From an uncultured Pseudomonadales bacterium (GTDB lineage Bacteria; Pseudomonadota; Gammaproteobacteria; Pseudomonadales; Azotimanducaceae): a stretch of 64,000 nt of DNA. Shown here one piece after another: positions 16,209 through 25,282 of this stretch; the first letter of the stretch is position 1, and each line of letters opens with the position of its first letter. The position numbers were made by a program, and so were the translations under genes. The stretch spans positions 1,426,001-1,490,000 of the forward strand of contig OY282455.1 of assembly GCA_958296195.1 (NCBI GenBank), written 5' to 3'. The notes under the pieces are model-generated. The model saw only the letters and a list, made by a program, of their open reading frames with translations, was not told the DNA's origin and searched no databases.

Positions 16209-17201
16209 ATGGATTCAGGCTTGTCAGTGGACTTCGCCCCTGACGCAACAGTGGATGTGCGCACGGCGTTCGGCATCGATCAGGACCTTGAGGTTCCGGC
16301 GTTCTCGCAGCGCACGGATTATGTGCCGGTCATCGACCAAGACTACCGCTTTGATCGGGACACCACCCTGGCCATCCTCGCCGGCTTCACCCACAACCGG
16401 CGGGTGATGATACAGGGCTATCACGGCACTGGAAAATCCACCCATGTGGAGCAGGTTGCCGCCCGGCTGAATTGGCCGTGCGTTCGGGTGAACTTGGACA
16501 GCCACATCAGCCGCATCGATCTCGTGGGCAAGGACGCCATCGTCATTGAGGACGGCCAGCAGATCACTCAGTTCAAGGAGGGCATCCTGCCTTGGGCGCT
16601 GCAGCATCCGGTGGCGCTGTGCTTCGATGAGTACGACGCCGGCCGCCCGGACGTCATGTTCGTCATTCAGCGGGTGCTGGAGGTGGAGGGCAAGCTGACG
16701 TTGCTGGACCAAAGCAAGGTGCTCATGCCCCATCCCTACTTTCGCCTGTTCTCCACCACCAACACCGTCGGCCTTGGGGACACCACCGGCCTCTACCACG
16801 GCACCCAGCAGATCAACCAAGGGCAGATGGACCGCTGGAGCATCGTCACCACCCTGAACTACTTGGCGCACGATGCGGAGACCGAGATCATTCTGGGCAA
16901 GGCGAAGTCCTATGCCGCCACCGACGCCGGCCGGCGCACGGTGTCCAACATGGTGGCCGTGGCGGACCTGACGCGGCGCGGCTTCATGAACGGCGACGTC
17001 TCCGTGGTCATGTCGCCGCGCACGGTGCTGACTTGGGCGCAGAACGCCGAAATTTTCAGCGATCTGGGCTTCGCCTTCCGCTTGACGTTCCTTAACAAGT
17101 GCGATGAGCTCGAGCGGCCCATCGTCGCCGAGTACTACCAACGCTGCCTAGGAGAGGATCTCGGCGACGCCACTGCCGGGATCAGGCTGCAAAGCGCGTG
17201 A
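16209..17201 (+). CDS. cobS: CobS-type AAA+ ATPase (cobaltochelatase subunit family)
   Basis: 330 residues with close similarity to alphaproteobacterial CobS along the whole length: [13 protein letters not shown], Walker [10 protein letters not shown] (70-78), [15 protein letters not shown], Walker [15 protein letters not shown], sensor segment [14 protein letters not shown] and [19 protein letters not shown]. With CobT and CobN this class inserts cobalt into hydrogenobyrinate diamide in aerobic B12 synthesis, in a MoxR/VWA-like chaperone arrangement. Here only CobT is adjacent (4-nt overlap) and no cobalamin gene is in view. ATG 16209 follows GGGAAA and matches family starts. Confidence 0.92.
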   Translation: MDSGLSVDFAPDATVDVRTAFGIDQDLEVPAFSQRTDYVPVIDQDYRFDRDTTLAILAGFTHNRRVMIQGYHGTGKSTHVEQVAARLNWPCVRVNLDSHISRIDLVGKDAIVIEDGQQITQFKEGILPWALQHPVALCFDEYDAGRPDVMFVIQRVLEVEGKLTLLDQSKVLMPHPYFRLFSTTNTVGLGDTTGLYHGTQQINQGQMDRWSIVTTLNYLAHDAETEIILGKAKSYAATDAGRRTVSNMVAVADLTRRGFMNGDVSVVMSPRTVLTWAQNAEIFSDLGFAFRLTFLNKCDELERPIVAEYYQRCLGEDLGDATAGIRLQSA

Positions 17202-19036
17202 CCCCGGGCGAAGACAATCCTCTGGAGCCGTTCAAGCGCGCCACCGTTGCCACCGTGCGGGCGCTGGCCGAGGACGACGAACTGGAGGTCTCGTTTGGCC
17301 AAGGCAACCCGACGGCGCGAGGCAATCGGCTGCGCCTGCCGCTGCCAGTCTTGGGCAGCGAAGAAGCGGAAATCAACGCCGTGCGCGGCATGGGCGATGA
17401 ACTGGCTTTGCGGTTTAAGCACCATGACGAAGCCATGCACAGCCGCTACTCGCCCAGGGGCGGCGCCGCCGAAGAGATGTTCCAGTGGATTGAAGACGCC
17501 CGCATAGCGTCCATCGGTTCGCTGCGCATGGCCGGAGTGGCCGCTAATCTTGATGCCTCCTTGGAGGCCCAGTGCCGGCAAGCCGCCTTCGACGCCATCG
17601 TCGATGTCGCCGATGCGCCCTTGTCCGTGGCGGTCGGCCTGCTGGTGCGCCAGTTTCTGACGGGCCGGGAACTGCCGCCAGCGGCGGAAAATGTCGTCAG
17701 GCACTGGCGCAGCTTCGTTGACGAGCAGGCCGGCCAGGACATTAAGGCACTGCGCGACTGCATGTTGGACCAGCGGCGCTTCGCCAGCGTCTGTCGGGAG
17801 ATTATCGCCGACCTCGGCATCGCCGCGGAGTTCGACGATCTGCCGGAGGACAGCCAAAACCCGGAGGACGCCGAGACGTTGGACGAAGAGGCGGACAGCG
17901 ATTCGGAGGCGAGCGCCGAGGACGTGGTGCTTGATGACGACGCCTTGAGCGAGGAGTCCGCCGAAGGCGAAACCAGCATGGTGGAGATGGACGTTGACGC
18001 GGACATGGACGAGCTGCGGGCGGAGGCCGACCCTGATGAAGCGCCGACGCCCATGCCGGATGAAGCCGGGCGCATCCGCATGGACGTCAACTACCAAGCC
18101 TTCACCACGGAGTTCGACGAAGTTGCAGCCGCCGAAGAGCTCTGCCCGGAGGAGGAGCTCATCCGCCTGCGGGCGTTGCTGGACCAGCAGCTTCTAGGGC
18201 TTCAGCACACCACCTCCCGGCTGGCCAACCGCCTGCAGCGCCGTTTGCTGGCGCGGCGCAACCGCACTTGGGAGTTCGACTTGGAGGAGGGCGTTCTGGA
18301 CGCCTCGCGGTTGGCCCAGGTGGTGGTGGATCCGATGAGTCCCTTGGCCTACAAGCAGGAAAAGGAGATGGACTTCCGCGACACCGCGGTGACCCTGCTG
18401 ATCGACAGCTCCGGCTCCATGCGCGGGCGCTCCATCACCATCGCCGCGGTATGCGCGGACATCCTCGGCCGCACCTTGGAGCGCTGCGCGGTGCGGGTGG
18501 AGATTCTTGGCTTCACCACCTGCGCTTGGCGCGGCGGGCAAGCCCGCGAGCGCTGGATTGCCGCCGGCAAGCCGGCTTCGCCCGGGCGGCTCAACGACCT
18601 GCGGCACATCATCTATAAATCCGCGGACGCCGCTTGGCATCGTTGCCGTCGCAACCTCGGCCTGATGATGCGCGAGGAGCAGCTCAAGGAGAACATCGAC
18701 GGCGAAGCCCTCATCTGGGCGCACAATCGCCTAGTTGTCCGCCCGGAGGAGCGCAAAATACTGATGGTGGTGTCCGATGGCCTGCCGGTGGACAACTCCA
18801 CGTTGCTGGTGAACCCCTCCAACTACTTGGAGCAGCACTTGAAGTACGCCATCGACATGATCGAAATCCACTCCCCGGTGCAGCTCATCGCCATCGGCAT
18901 CGGCCATGACGTCACCCACCACTACAGCCACGCCGTCACCATCACGGACGCCGAGCAACTCGGCGGCGCCATGACCGAACAGCTTGCCGCCCTGTTCGAC
19001 TTGGCGCCGCGCCACGCGGCCAAGGGCGGCGAATAG
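17198..19036 (+). CDS. cobT: CobT-type VWA protein (cobaltochelatase subunit family)
   Basis: 612 residues. An N-terminal helical domain (~1-220) is followed by a very acidic linker (~220-290, Asp/Glu runs) and a C-terminal VWA domain (~395-600) with the MIDAS motif DSSGSMRG. The order is that of CobT, which forms a ring complex with CobS and loads metal together with CobN. GTG start overlaps the cobS stop as GTGA. With no cobN visible, the pair may serve B12 synthesis from a distant locus or activate another metalloprotein. Confidence 0.9.
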   Translation: MTPGEDNPLEPFKRATVATVRALAEDDELEVSFGQGNPTARGNRLRLPLPVLGSEEAEINAVRGMGDELALRFKHHDEAMHSRYSPRGGAAEEMFQWIEDARIASIGSLRMAGVAANLDASLEAQCRQAAFDAIVDVADAPLSVAVGLLVRQFLTGRELPPAAENVVRHWRSFVDEQAGQDIKALRDCMLDQRRFASVCREIIADLGIAAEFDDLPEDSQNPEDAETLDEEADSDSEASAEDVVLDDDALSEESAEGETSMVEMDVDADMDELRAEADPDEAPTPMPDEAGRIRMDVNYQAFTTEFDEVAAAEELCPEEELIRLRALLDQQLLGLQHTTSRLANRLQRRLLARRNRTWEFDLEEGVLDASRLAQVVVDPMSPLAYKQEKEMDFRDTAVTLLIDSSGSMRGRSITIAAVCADILGRTLERCAVRVEILGFTTCAWRGGQARERWIAAGKPASPGRLNDLRHIIYKSADAAWHRCRRNLGLMMREEQLKENIDGEALIWAHNRLVVRPEERKILMVVSDGLPVDNSTLLVNPSNYLEQHLKYAIDMIEIHSPVQLIAIGIGHDVTHHYSHAVTITDAEQLGGAMTEQLAALFDLAPRHAAKGGE

Positions 19037-19105
19037 GCCGCCGGCTCGGGCAGACCTGCATGGTCGAATTAGCTAAAGTGTTCAAAAACCTTGGGGACAC
19101 AAACA

Positions 19106-20287
19106 ATGAGTGATCAAACCGGCACCGATGAGCGCGTCATGCTGGACGCCATCGCCAAGTGGCTGGACCGGGACGTGCGGCCCCATGTCATGGCGATGGA
19201 GCACGATGACGTCTATCCACACAAGATGGTGGAGCAGATGCGGGAGATGGGGCTGTTCGGCGCCACGGTTGGTCAGGACTACGGCGGCTTGGGGCTGAGC
19301 GCCACGGTTTACAGCCAAATCGTCGCCCTCATCTCGGAGGTTTGGATGTCCCTGACGGGCATTTTCAACTCGCACCTGATGATGGCGCGGGCCGTGGAGA
19401 GGAACGGCACCGACGAGCAAAAGGAGTATTGGCTGCCGAAGTTCGCCACCGGCGAGATTCGCGGCGCCCTGGCGCTCACCGAGCCGGGCGCCGGCACGGA
19501 CTTGCAGGGCATCCGCACCCGCGCCGCCGCCGAGGGGGACGATTACGTCATCAACGGCACGAAGACTTGGATATCAAACGGCATCGAAGGCGGCGCCTGC
19601 GCCCTGCTGGTTAAGACGGACCCGGAAGCGTCGCCGCCGCGCAAGGGCATGTCCATGTTCATCGCTCCGAAGGTGGATCCGGACACTGGGCAAGCGCATC
19701 AGGGCTTCAGAACCGGGCGCAAGCTGGAGAAGCTGGGCTACAAGGGCATCGACTCCGCCGAACTGATTTTTGAGGACTACCGGCTGGACGCCAAGCGGCA
19801 TTTGATCGGCGGCATTCCCGGTCGGGGCTTCTACATCGCCGTAGGCGGATTGGAGCTTGGGCGCATCAACGTGGCCGCCCGCGGCGTTGGCATCGCCCGC
19901 CGCGCCCTCAAGGAGGCGACGGCCTACGCCCAGGAGCGGCGCACCTTCGGCAAGCCCATCGGCCAGCACCAAGCCATTCAACTGAAACTAGGCGAGATGG
20001 CCACCCGCAGCCGCGCCGCCGAACTGCTGACGTTGGACGCCGCCCGCGCCTATGACGCCGGGGAGCGTTGCGACATGGAGGCCGGCATGGCCAAATACTT
20101 CGCCTCGGAAAGCGCCATGGAGAACGCCGCCGAGGCCATGCGCATCCACGGCGCCTACGGCTACTCCAAGGAATATCCCGTCGAGCGCCTGTACCGGGAC
20201 GCCCCCCTGCTGTGCATCGGCGAGGGCACTAACGAGATGCAGCGCATCATCATCGCCCGCCAGTTGCAGGAGCGAAACCCCATCTGA
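19106..20287 (+). CDS. Acyl-CoA dehydrogenase
   Basis: 393 residues, full-length ACAD. ALTEPGAGTDLQGI and WISNGIEGG are the FAD/substrate signature segments; ERRTFGKPIGQHQAIQLKL and the C-terminal IHGAYGYSKEYPVERLYRDA, then EGTNEMQRIIIARQL, are typical. The segment IGEGTNE carries the Glu expected to be the catalytic base in short/medium-chain enzymes. ATG 19106 follows GGGGA. It oxidises an acyl-CoA to the enoyl-CoA, passing electrons to ETF; chain length is not predictable. 69 nt after cobT. Confidence 0.93.
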   Translation: MSDQTGTDERVMLDAIAKWLDRDVRPHVMAMEHDDVYPHKMVEQMREMGLFGATVGQDYGGLGLSATVYSQIVALISEVWMSLTGIFNSHLMMARAVERNGTDEQKEYWLPKFATGEIRGALALTEPGAGTDLQGIRTRAAAEGDDYVINGTKTWISNGIEGGACALLVKTDPEASPPRKGMSMFIAPKVDPDTGQAHQGFRTGRKLEKLGYKGIDSAELIFEDYRLDAKRHLIGGIPGRGFYIAVGGLELGRINVAARGVGIARRALKEATAYAQERRTFGKPIGQHQAIQLKLGEMATRSRAAELLTLDAARAYDAGERCDMEAGMAKYFASESAMENAAEAMRIHGAYGYSKEYPVERLYRDAPLLCIGEGTNEMQRIIIARQLQERNPI

Positions 20288-20356
20288 GGCCGCCGGCAAG
20301 GCTGGTCCCTTCCAATTCGATTGACGGCTAGCCGCTAGGGATGCTGTTGCCGGGGC

Positions 20357-20641
20357 CTAGCCGATCACTTTCAGCCTTTGGATTTCCGGCGGGCCGGACA
20401 TGAGGCCGCGAAAGCTGGCGCCGGACGCCTTGAAGTGCTCCGATTGGCCGTGGGCGGCGATGTCCTCCTCGCTGTCATACAGCTCCAGCATGAGGTAGCT
20501 CCCATCGTCGTCTTGGCACAGGGTGTAGAGATGGTTGCCCGGCTCCTTCTCCCGCACTTGGCCGGCCAGCGCCAGCATGGCTTGCTCGAATTCGGCGCCC
20601 TTGCCCTCTGCGACCTGAAGTTTGGCGATTACCGCGATCAT
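20357..20641 (-). CDS. ABM-domain (antibiotic biosynthesis monooxygenase-like) protein
   Basis: 94 residues with the dimeric ferredoxin-like fold pattern of the ABM family: MIAVIAKLQVAEGKGAEFEQ, REKEPGNHLYTLCQDD, and the helix with AHGQSEHFKA. These proteins are small cofactor-free monooxygenases or degradative enzymes. ATG 20641 has GGGAGG 7 nt upstream; the longer frame to 20803 lacks support. Convergent with the acyl-CoA dehydrogenase. The 261-nt region upstream (20642-20902) shows no gene. Confidence 0.85.
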   Translation of the reverse strand: MIAVIAKLQVAEGKGAEFEQAMLALAGQVREKEPGNHLYTLCQDDDGSYLMLELYDSEEDIAAHGQSEHFKASGASFRGLMSGPPEIQRLKVIG

Positions 20642-20902
20642 GGTGTCCTCCCTATGAATTTCCTGGATGCAGGGAAACCTGACGGCTGAGGTGAGGTCTT
20701 TGGCCGCGCCCCGACCGGGTGTCAGTCTGCCGCCGCGCCCCGCCGATGGCTGGTTATGTGGATGGGGTGAGAATAACAACTGAATGCACGGAAACAAACT
20801 CATCGGTGGCCTGGTGGCTTGCCGATGGCGCCATCCGCAGGAGCCGGCGCTCTTGGAGCGCCGCGTACGGTGATCAGGGGTGCGGCGTTCACTCGCCGCG
20901 CC

Positions 20903-21646
20903 TCAGTGGTCTCCGGTCAGCGGCACAAAGGCGACCGGCAGCACCTTCTCGGCCTTGTGCCCCTCTTCAAGGCGGGTTGCCACGGTGAGGTTTTGGGCGC
21001 TGTATTGGCTGCCCACGGGCAGCACCATGCGCCCGCCCACCTTCAACTGCTGCAGCAGCGCCGGGGGAATGTCCGGACCGACCGCAGTGACTATGATGCC
21101 GTCAAAGGGTCCCATCTCGGGCCAGCCGAAGTAGCCGTCCCCAATCTTCACGGAAACGTTGCCGATGCCCAGCTCGGCAAGGCGGCGTTCCGCGCTGGCC
21201 GCCAATTCGGGGATGATCTCGATGCTGTACACATGGCTGACCAGCGCGGCCAGCACCGCCGCTTGATAGCCGGAGCCGGTGCCGACCTCCAGCACGATTT
21301 GGCCTGGTTCGGGGTTCAACAGGTCCGTCATCAAGGCGACGATGAACGGCTGCGAAATGGTCTGCCCGTGGCCGATGGGCAGGGGCCGGTTGGCGTAGGC
21401 GGAACCAACGCCGTAGCGGTCCACGAACTCGTGCCGAGGAACCGCCGCCATGGCCTCCATAACCGGCTTGCTGAGTGTGCCGCGGCCGGTGTAGCCCCGT
21501 GTCTCCCAAGCGTCGGCGGCGATTTGCTCCAGCAATCTGGCCTGCAGTTCAGCCACCTGCTCGTCTCCGTTGGCGACCCCACAGGCCCCCGCCAGCAAGC
21601 CGGCTGTCAGCACATAAGTGGAAAAACGAATGCACGAGAAGCACAT
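20903..21646 (-). CDS. pcm: Exported protein-L-isoaspartate O-methyltransferase family protein
   Basis: 247 residues. The methyltransferase body matches PIMT: ETRGYTGRG..SKPVMEAMAAVPRHEFVD, QPFIVALMTDLL, SAM-binding VLEVGTGSGYQAA, and VLPVGSQ near the end. An unusual N-terminal extension (~28 residues) has a hydrophobic stretch ending LLAGACGVANGDE, that is, a signal peptide with a possible lipobox cysteine. The enzyme would therefore act in the periplasm or at the envelope, repairing damaged exported proteins. The fold assignment is firm; localisation is inferred. Confidence 0.9.
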   Translation of the reverse strand: MCFSCIRFSTYVLTAGLLAGACGVANGDEQVAELQARLLEQIAADAWETRGYTGRGTLSKPVMEAMAAVPRHEFVDRYGVGSAYANRPLPIGHGQTISQPFIVALMTDLLNPEPGQIVLEVGTGSGYQAAVLAALVSHVYSIEIIPELAASAERRLAELGIGNVSVKIGDGYFGWPEMGPFDGIIVTAVGPDIPPALLQQLKVGGRMVLPVGSQYSAQNLTVATRLEEGHKAEKVLPVAFVPLTGDH

Positions 21647-21706
21647 GATCGGGTTGTGCGGGCCATGAATCCTGATAAATGCCGCGGCGTTGCAACTAAT
21701 GAGCCA

Positions 21707-22174
21707 TCAGGGATTTGCCGGAAGTTCCGCGGGCTGGTCCAGCCGATCGGCAAAAAGCGCCCGCGCCCGCCAAAGCGCCACCATCGGCACGGCAAACAGG
21801 CCGCCGGAAACGATGGCCATCCACAGGCCGCCGCCGCGTGGGTCAAGCAGATTCCACACCGCCATGGCGACCACCACCTGCCCGGTGTAAAGAGCGGCCC
21901 AGGGCCACATCCAAGGACGCATCCGCCAGAACCCGTAGGCGCCGGCGGCGTATATGGCCCAATGCAGAGGCTCGGTGGCCTTTGCCGCCCACCCGTGCAG
22001 CGTAAAGCCGAACCAGACTTCCTCATCCGCCGCGACTGGTTTGAGGAACAGGTCAAAGGGCATGTAGATGAATGTCATGTACAGGCAGAACAGCCAGATG
22101 CCGTTCACCCACCAAGGCCGCCGCCGCCACTCGGCGGCCAATTTCGCTAGAACACCTTCGCTTGAATTCGCCAT
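21707..22174 (-). CDS. Integral membrane protein, four predicted helices
   Basis: 155 residues with hydrophobic segments at about 22-43, 64-84, 90-108 and 117-137, and a basic N-terminus rich in Trp/Arg (EWRRRPWWVNGIWLF). No family recognised. Same orientation as the pcm gene, 60 nt upstream of it, so possibly co-transcribed. Function unknown. Confidence 0.6.
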   Translation of the reverse strand: MANSSEGVLAKLAAEWRRRPWWVNGIWLFCLYMTFIYMPFDLFLKPVAADEEVWFGFTLHGWAAKATEPLHWAIYAAGAYGFWRMRPWMWPWAALYTGQVVVAMAVWNLLDPRGGGLWMAIVSGGLFAVPMVALWRARALFADRLDQPAELPANP

Positions 22175-22378
22175 GAAGCCCGCTCGCCGTTAGAGTTCAC
22201 TTAGATTGCGTCCTCGGCTCTTCGGCGTCAAGGGTGCGCCCTGAGCGTTGCCGAGCTTAGGTCGTTGGATTCGCCCAGCTCTTGGAAACCGCTGGCTGCG
22301 AGAAGAAGGGGATTCAGGGTTGCGCGGTGGGAGTTGGCCGGTCCTCGCCAGTTGACTGACGCGGCTGGCGCGGCTTCT

Positions 22379-22717
22379 CTAGTCGGAGCGGGCGGCGGCT
22401 TGCGGAATGCCCAAGACGCCCTCCACCGTTCCTAGGCGCTCGCGCACATCGGCCAGTTTCTCCCGCACATCGGTGAACCCGTCGTTCATTTCCTTGCGAA
22501 TGGCGGTGAACCCGCCGTTCATTTCTTGGCGCACGGCGATGAACCCATCGCTCATTTCCTTGCGCACGGTGGCCAATCCGTCGTGCAGTTGCCTCCGCAG
22601 ATCATCCAGCGCCTTCCGCTGCTCGGACATCTCGTTGCGCAGGCTGCGCTGCCCCGTCAGCATTGCCCCCAACAGAACCGCGCCCACGCCAATGATGGCC
22701 CAAAAATTTGCGTCCAT
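22379..22717 (-). CDS. Membrane-anchored protein with 11-residue coiled-coil repeats
   Basis: 112 residues. An N-terminal membrane segment (FWAIIGVGAVLLGAML) is followed by a long helical region built from tandem 11-mers of the type (V/I)R(K/Q)EMN(D/G)GF(T/I)(A/D), three clear copies plus degenerate ones. Such hendecad repeats form right-handed coiled coils. The repeats are also visible as 33-bp DNA units (22471-22602). It resembles the small coiled-coil orphans often scattered in Gram-negative genomes. Function unknown. Confidence 0.55.
   Translation of the reverse strand: MDANFWAIIGVGAVLLGAMLTGQRSLRNEMSEQRKALDDLRRQLHDGLATVRKEMSDGFIAVRQEMNGGFTAIRKEMNDGFTDVREKLADVRERLGTVEGVLGIPQAAARSD
22471..22602 (-). 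repeat. 33-bp tandem repeat within the coiled-coil gene
   Basis: Units begin at 22471, 22504 and 22537 and share GAACCC..TC..TCATTTC.T; a fourth, diverged unit runs 22570-22602. The period equals 11 codons. Copy-number change would lengthen the coiled coil without changing frame. Confidence 0.8.
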
Positions 22718-22829
22718 GCCGGCCAGCCTAGCTAAGTCAAAATGCGCCTGTCAACGCCGCTGATCCCGCTCAGGCAGGAGCATCCCAAGGCCCGGTACGC
22801 CCTAGTTGTAGGATGACCGCGGTTGGCGT

Positions 22830-23248
22830 GTCGAGGAGAAGCGTTGTAACATGCGCTCAATTGGTGGGCATTGGGAGGGTCGGATATTCATTCGGGGCAA
22901 CGCCGATGGCAGCAACCCGAACCGCACCAACGCCGCCACCGCCACCAGTGGTCCCACGGGAACGCCGCCACCGGCTACGCGCAGTTGAGCTATGCCCCTA
23001 CACCGCCAAGTCCTGGAACTTGCTCATCACCGAGCCCTTTCAGGCCGAGGCGCCAAGCGGCCTACGACCTGATGGACCTGCGGGTGGGCTGGGAGTTCTC
23101 TGGCGGGCGCTACGGCGTGGAGTTGTTTGGCGCCAACCTGTTCGACGAGCAGGCGCAGATTTTCATCAACACTGGCAACTACGACGAGCGCATCACCACC
23201 AACCGGCCGCGCACTCTAGGTGTGCGGCTGAAAGTGCGAATGAACTGA
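22830..23248 (+). pseudogene. TonB-dependent receptor remnant (C-terminal barrel)
   Basis: In one frame the segment ending at 23248 reads YDLMDLRVGWEFSGGRYGVELFGANLFDEQA and then RPRTLGVRLKVRMN. These are the last beta-strands of a TonB-dependent receptor, including the conserved NLFDE. Upstream, barrel-like fragments (GHWEGRIFIRGN; YTAKSWNLL) occur in other frames, and no start or plug domain is present. The piece is therefore a decayed, frameshifted tail about 140 codons long. It lies just before a carboxylesterase, possibly a former partner. Confidence 0.75.
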
Positions 23249-23266
23249 CGGCTGCAATCGCCACGC

Positions 23267-25030
23267 TTGCCGAACGACTCCGCGGATAGCTTCCTGAAAG
23301 CAGAGAACGTTTTGTTCTGGGACAAGCGGCTTTTCGGACGAGTGGGGCTGGCCCTATGCGTCGCCGCCTGCGCCGAGCAAGAGCCGGCATCCGGTGTGGG
23401 AGCGGCGCAATTGTCGCCTTCACCCCAAGCCCTTAGCTATGTTGGCGCACCGAAGACCACCTCTGAAGGCGTTGCGGTGATGCGCTTCAGCGGCATTCGC
23501 TACGCCGAGCCGCCGGTGGGAGAGCGGCGCTGGCGGGCGCCTGTGGGCGCAGAGCTGGTCGGCCGCATCGACGCGACTAATTGGCCACCAGTGTGCGTTC
23601 AAGACAACGGCACCGCGCAGTGGTATCAGAGCGTGGCCGATGCCTTCGGCTATGTTGCCGAGGAAGGTCTCCCTTCCAGTGCTCCGGCTGAGCGGATGCC
23701 TGCGCGGGATGCCCCCTTGCACACCTCCGCCGAACCTGCTGCTGCAGGCGCTGTCCCTGCACGACCCCCAGCCGAACCAGATTCTGCGGAGAGCATCCTA
23801 CCGCAGCCCGCTCCCGGAGAAACCGTGCCCCAGCTTCCACCGATGGACGAAGACTGCCTGTTCCTGAATGTTTGGACGCCAAACGTGGAGGCCGAGCTGC
23901 CGGTGATGGTTTGGATCCACGGCGGCGGCAACATCAACGGCTGGTCCTTCGAGCCGAACTACCGAGGCGTGGAGTTGGCGGCCAAGGGTGTGGTGGTGGT
24001 CTCCATTCAATACCGACTGGGGGTGTTCGGCTTTCTGGCCCATCCGTCGCTTAGCGCCGAATCCCCGGCCGCCTCCTCCGGCAATTACGGCATTCTGGAC
24101 CAGATCGAGGCGCTGCGTTGGATTCAGCGCCATATCCGGCGTTTCGGCGGCGACCCGAACAACGTCACCCTGTTCGGCGAATCCGCCGGCGCCGGGGACA
24201 TCGCCTACCTGCTGCTGTCGCCCCTCGCCGAGGGCCTGTTTCAGCGCGCCATCTCGCAAAGCGGCGGTTGGCCGGCGGAGCAGCGCCGCACCTTGGCGGA
24301 AAACGAAGCCCAAGGGGTGGACTTCCTTGCCGCCGCCGGTGTTGCCGACATCGCGGCGCTGCGCTCCATGCCGGCGGGAGAACTGCTGGAAACCGCGGCG
24401 GAACATTTCGTCCGCGACTATGACGACCCGCCGGTGGACAGCTGGCTGCTGCCGGCCCCGCCAGCGGAACTGCTGCGCCGAGGCGCCTTTGCGCTGCGGC
24501 CGGTGATCTTCGGCGTCAACGCCAACGAAGCCCAGCCCAATCTAACCGAGCCGAAGGAGGCGCAATGGCGCGAAGCCTTGGCCGACCTCCCCAATGCCGC
24601 GGCGGTGCAGGCGCTGCTGGGCGCCCTGCCGCTGCGGGAGCGCCTCGACGCTCTGCTCTCCGCCACCGCCTTCGACTGCCCCAGCCGGAAACTGGCGAGC
24701 GGCTTCGCCGCAGCCGGCGCTCCCACCTACTTCTACCGCTTTGACCGCGTGCGCCCCGGCGGGCACGACCTCGGCGCCTACCACGGCGCAGAAATCCCCT
24801 ATGTGTTCAACACCCATGACGCCTGGCTGCCAACCGGGTCTGCGGATCAGGCGCTAACGCAGCGCATGATGGCCTATTGGCTGAGCTTTGCCGCCAAGGG
24901 CGACCCCAACCACGAAGGCGCACCGCCTTGGCCGAAGTGGAGGCCGGAAGACCAGGCGCTTGTATTGGATCGGGGCATCCGCGCAGAAACGCTGGGCCGC
25001 CGCCTCTGTTCGCTGTTGGAAGCGTCATGA
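23267..25030 (+). CDS. Type-B carboxylesterase, probable lipoprotein, with repeat-derived insert
   Basis: 587 residues of the carboxylesterase/cholinesterase family. EDCLFLNVWTP, the oxyanion-hole HGGGN, the nucleophile elbow FGESAGAGD and the late AYHGAEIPYVF (catalytic His) are intact. The N-terminus has a hydrophobic stretch ending VAACAEQ, suggesting lipoprotein export. Compared with the esterase at 34970, there are ~50-60 extra Pro/Ala-rich residues just before EDCLFL. Part of these (ARDAPLHTSAEP) matches the peptide encoded by the palindromic repeats in lnt. The TTG at 23267 is a tentative start; no good ATG or Shine-Dalgarno is visible. Confidence 0.85.
   Translation: MPNDSADSFLKAENVLFWDKRLFGRVGLALCVAACAEQEPASGVGAAQLSPSPQALSYVGAPKTTSEGVAVMRFSGIRYAEPPVGERRWRAPVGAELVGRIDATNWPPVCVQDNGTAQWYQSVADAFGYVAEEGLPSSAPAERMPARDAPLHTSAEPAAAGAVPARPPAEPDSAESILPQPAPGETVPQLPPMDEDCLFLNVWTPNVEAELPVMVWIHGGGNINGWSFEPNYRGVELAAKGVVVVSIQYRLGVFGFLAHPSLSAESPAASSGNYGILDQIEALRWIQRHIRRFGGDPNNVTLFGESAGAGDIAYLLLSPLAEGLFQRAISQSGGWPAEQRRTLAENEAQGVDFLAAAGVADIAALRSMPAGELLETAAEHFVRDYDDPPVDSWLLPAPPAELLRRGAFALRPVIFGVNANEAQPNLTEPKEAQWREALADLPNAAAVQALLGALPLRERLDALLSATAFDCPSRKLASGFAAAGAPTYFYRFDRVRPGGHDLGAYHGAEIPYVFNTHDAWLPTGSADQALTQRMMAYWLSFAAKGDPNHEGAPPWPKWRPEDQALVLDRGIRAETLGRRLCSLLEAS
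23681..23779 (+). repeat. Degenerate palindromic repeat copies inside the carboxylesterase
   Basis: About 99 bp align with two consecutive units of the lnt insert: CCGGCTGAGC.. then GCCTGCGCGGGATGCCCCC..GCACAC..C, then a second, weaker unit ending CAGCCGAACC. Stems are eroded, but the order of blocks and the ~45-bp spacing persist. The reading frame relative to the repeat is the same as in the lnt insert. Confidence 0.55.
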
Positions 25031-25096
25031 AAGACCACTCCCCGCCAAACCACCTGGCGCCAAGCTGCCGGGCCGCTTGCTGTCATTCGGCCGGCG

Positions 25097-25282
25097 CTAC
25101 TTCCGCATGAACCCAAAACGGATGTACAGCACCACCAAGACGATGGCCACGACAGCAGCGGCGCTGCCGTAAATCGGGTTTACCTGCAGGCCCAACCACA
25201 TCGCCGTGGCGAAGGCGAGATACAGAACGGCGATCGCGGCTAGGTGGGCGACGACCTTAAGCGCCTTTCCGAGCGGAGTCAC
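25097..25282 (-). CDS. Small two-helix membrane protein
   Basis: 61 residues from a GTG at 25282 that overlaps the stop of the upstream PKD lipoprotein gene as GTGA. Two hydrophobic segments (VAHLAAIAVLYLAFATAMWLGL and a second one rich in Ala/Val/Ile) are separated by QVNPIYG, followed by a short basic tail. The overlap implies coupled expression with the metalloprotease-like gene. Family not recognised. Confidence 0.6.
   Translation of the reverse strand: MTPLGKALKVVAHLAAIAVLYLAFATAMWLGLQVNPIYGSAAAVVAIVLVVLYIRFGFMRK

Noticed and set aside
20819-22150. 443-aa plus-strand frame across pcm and the membrane protein
   Set aside because: Antisense; the minus strand carries recognisable PIMT motifs and membrane segments.
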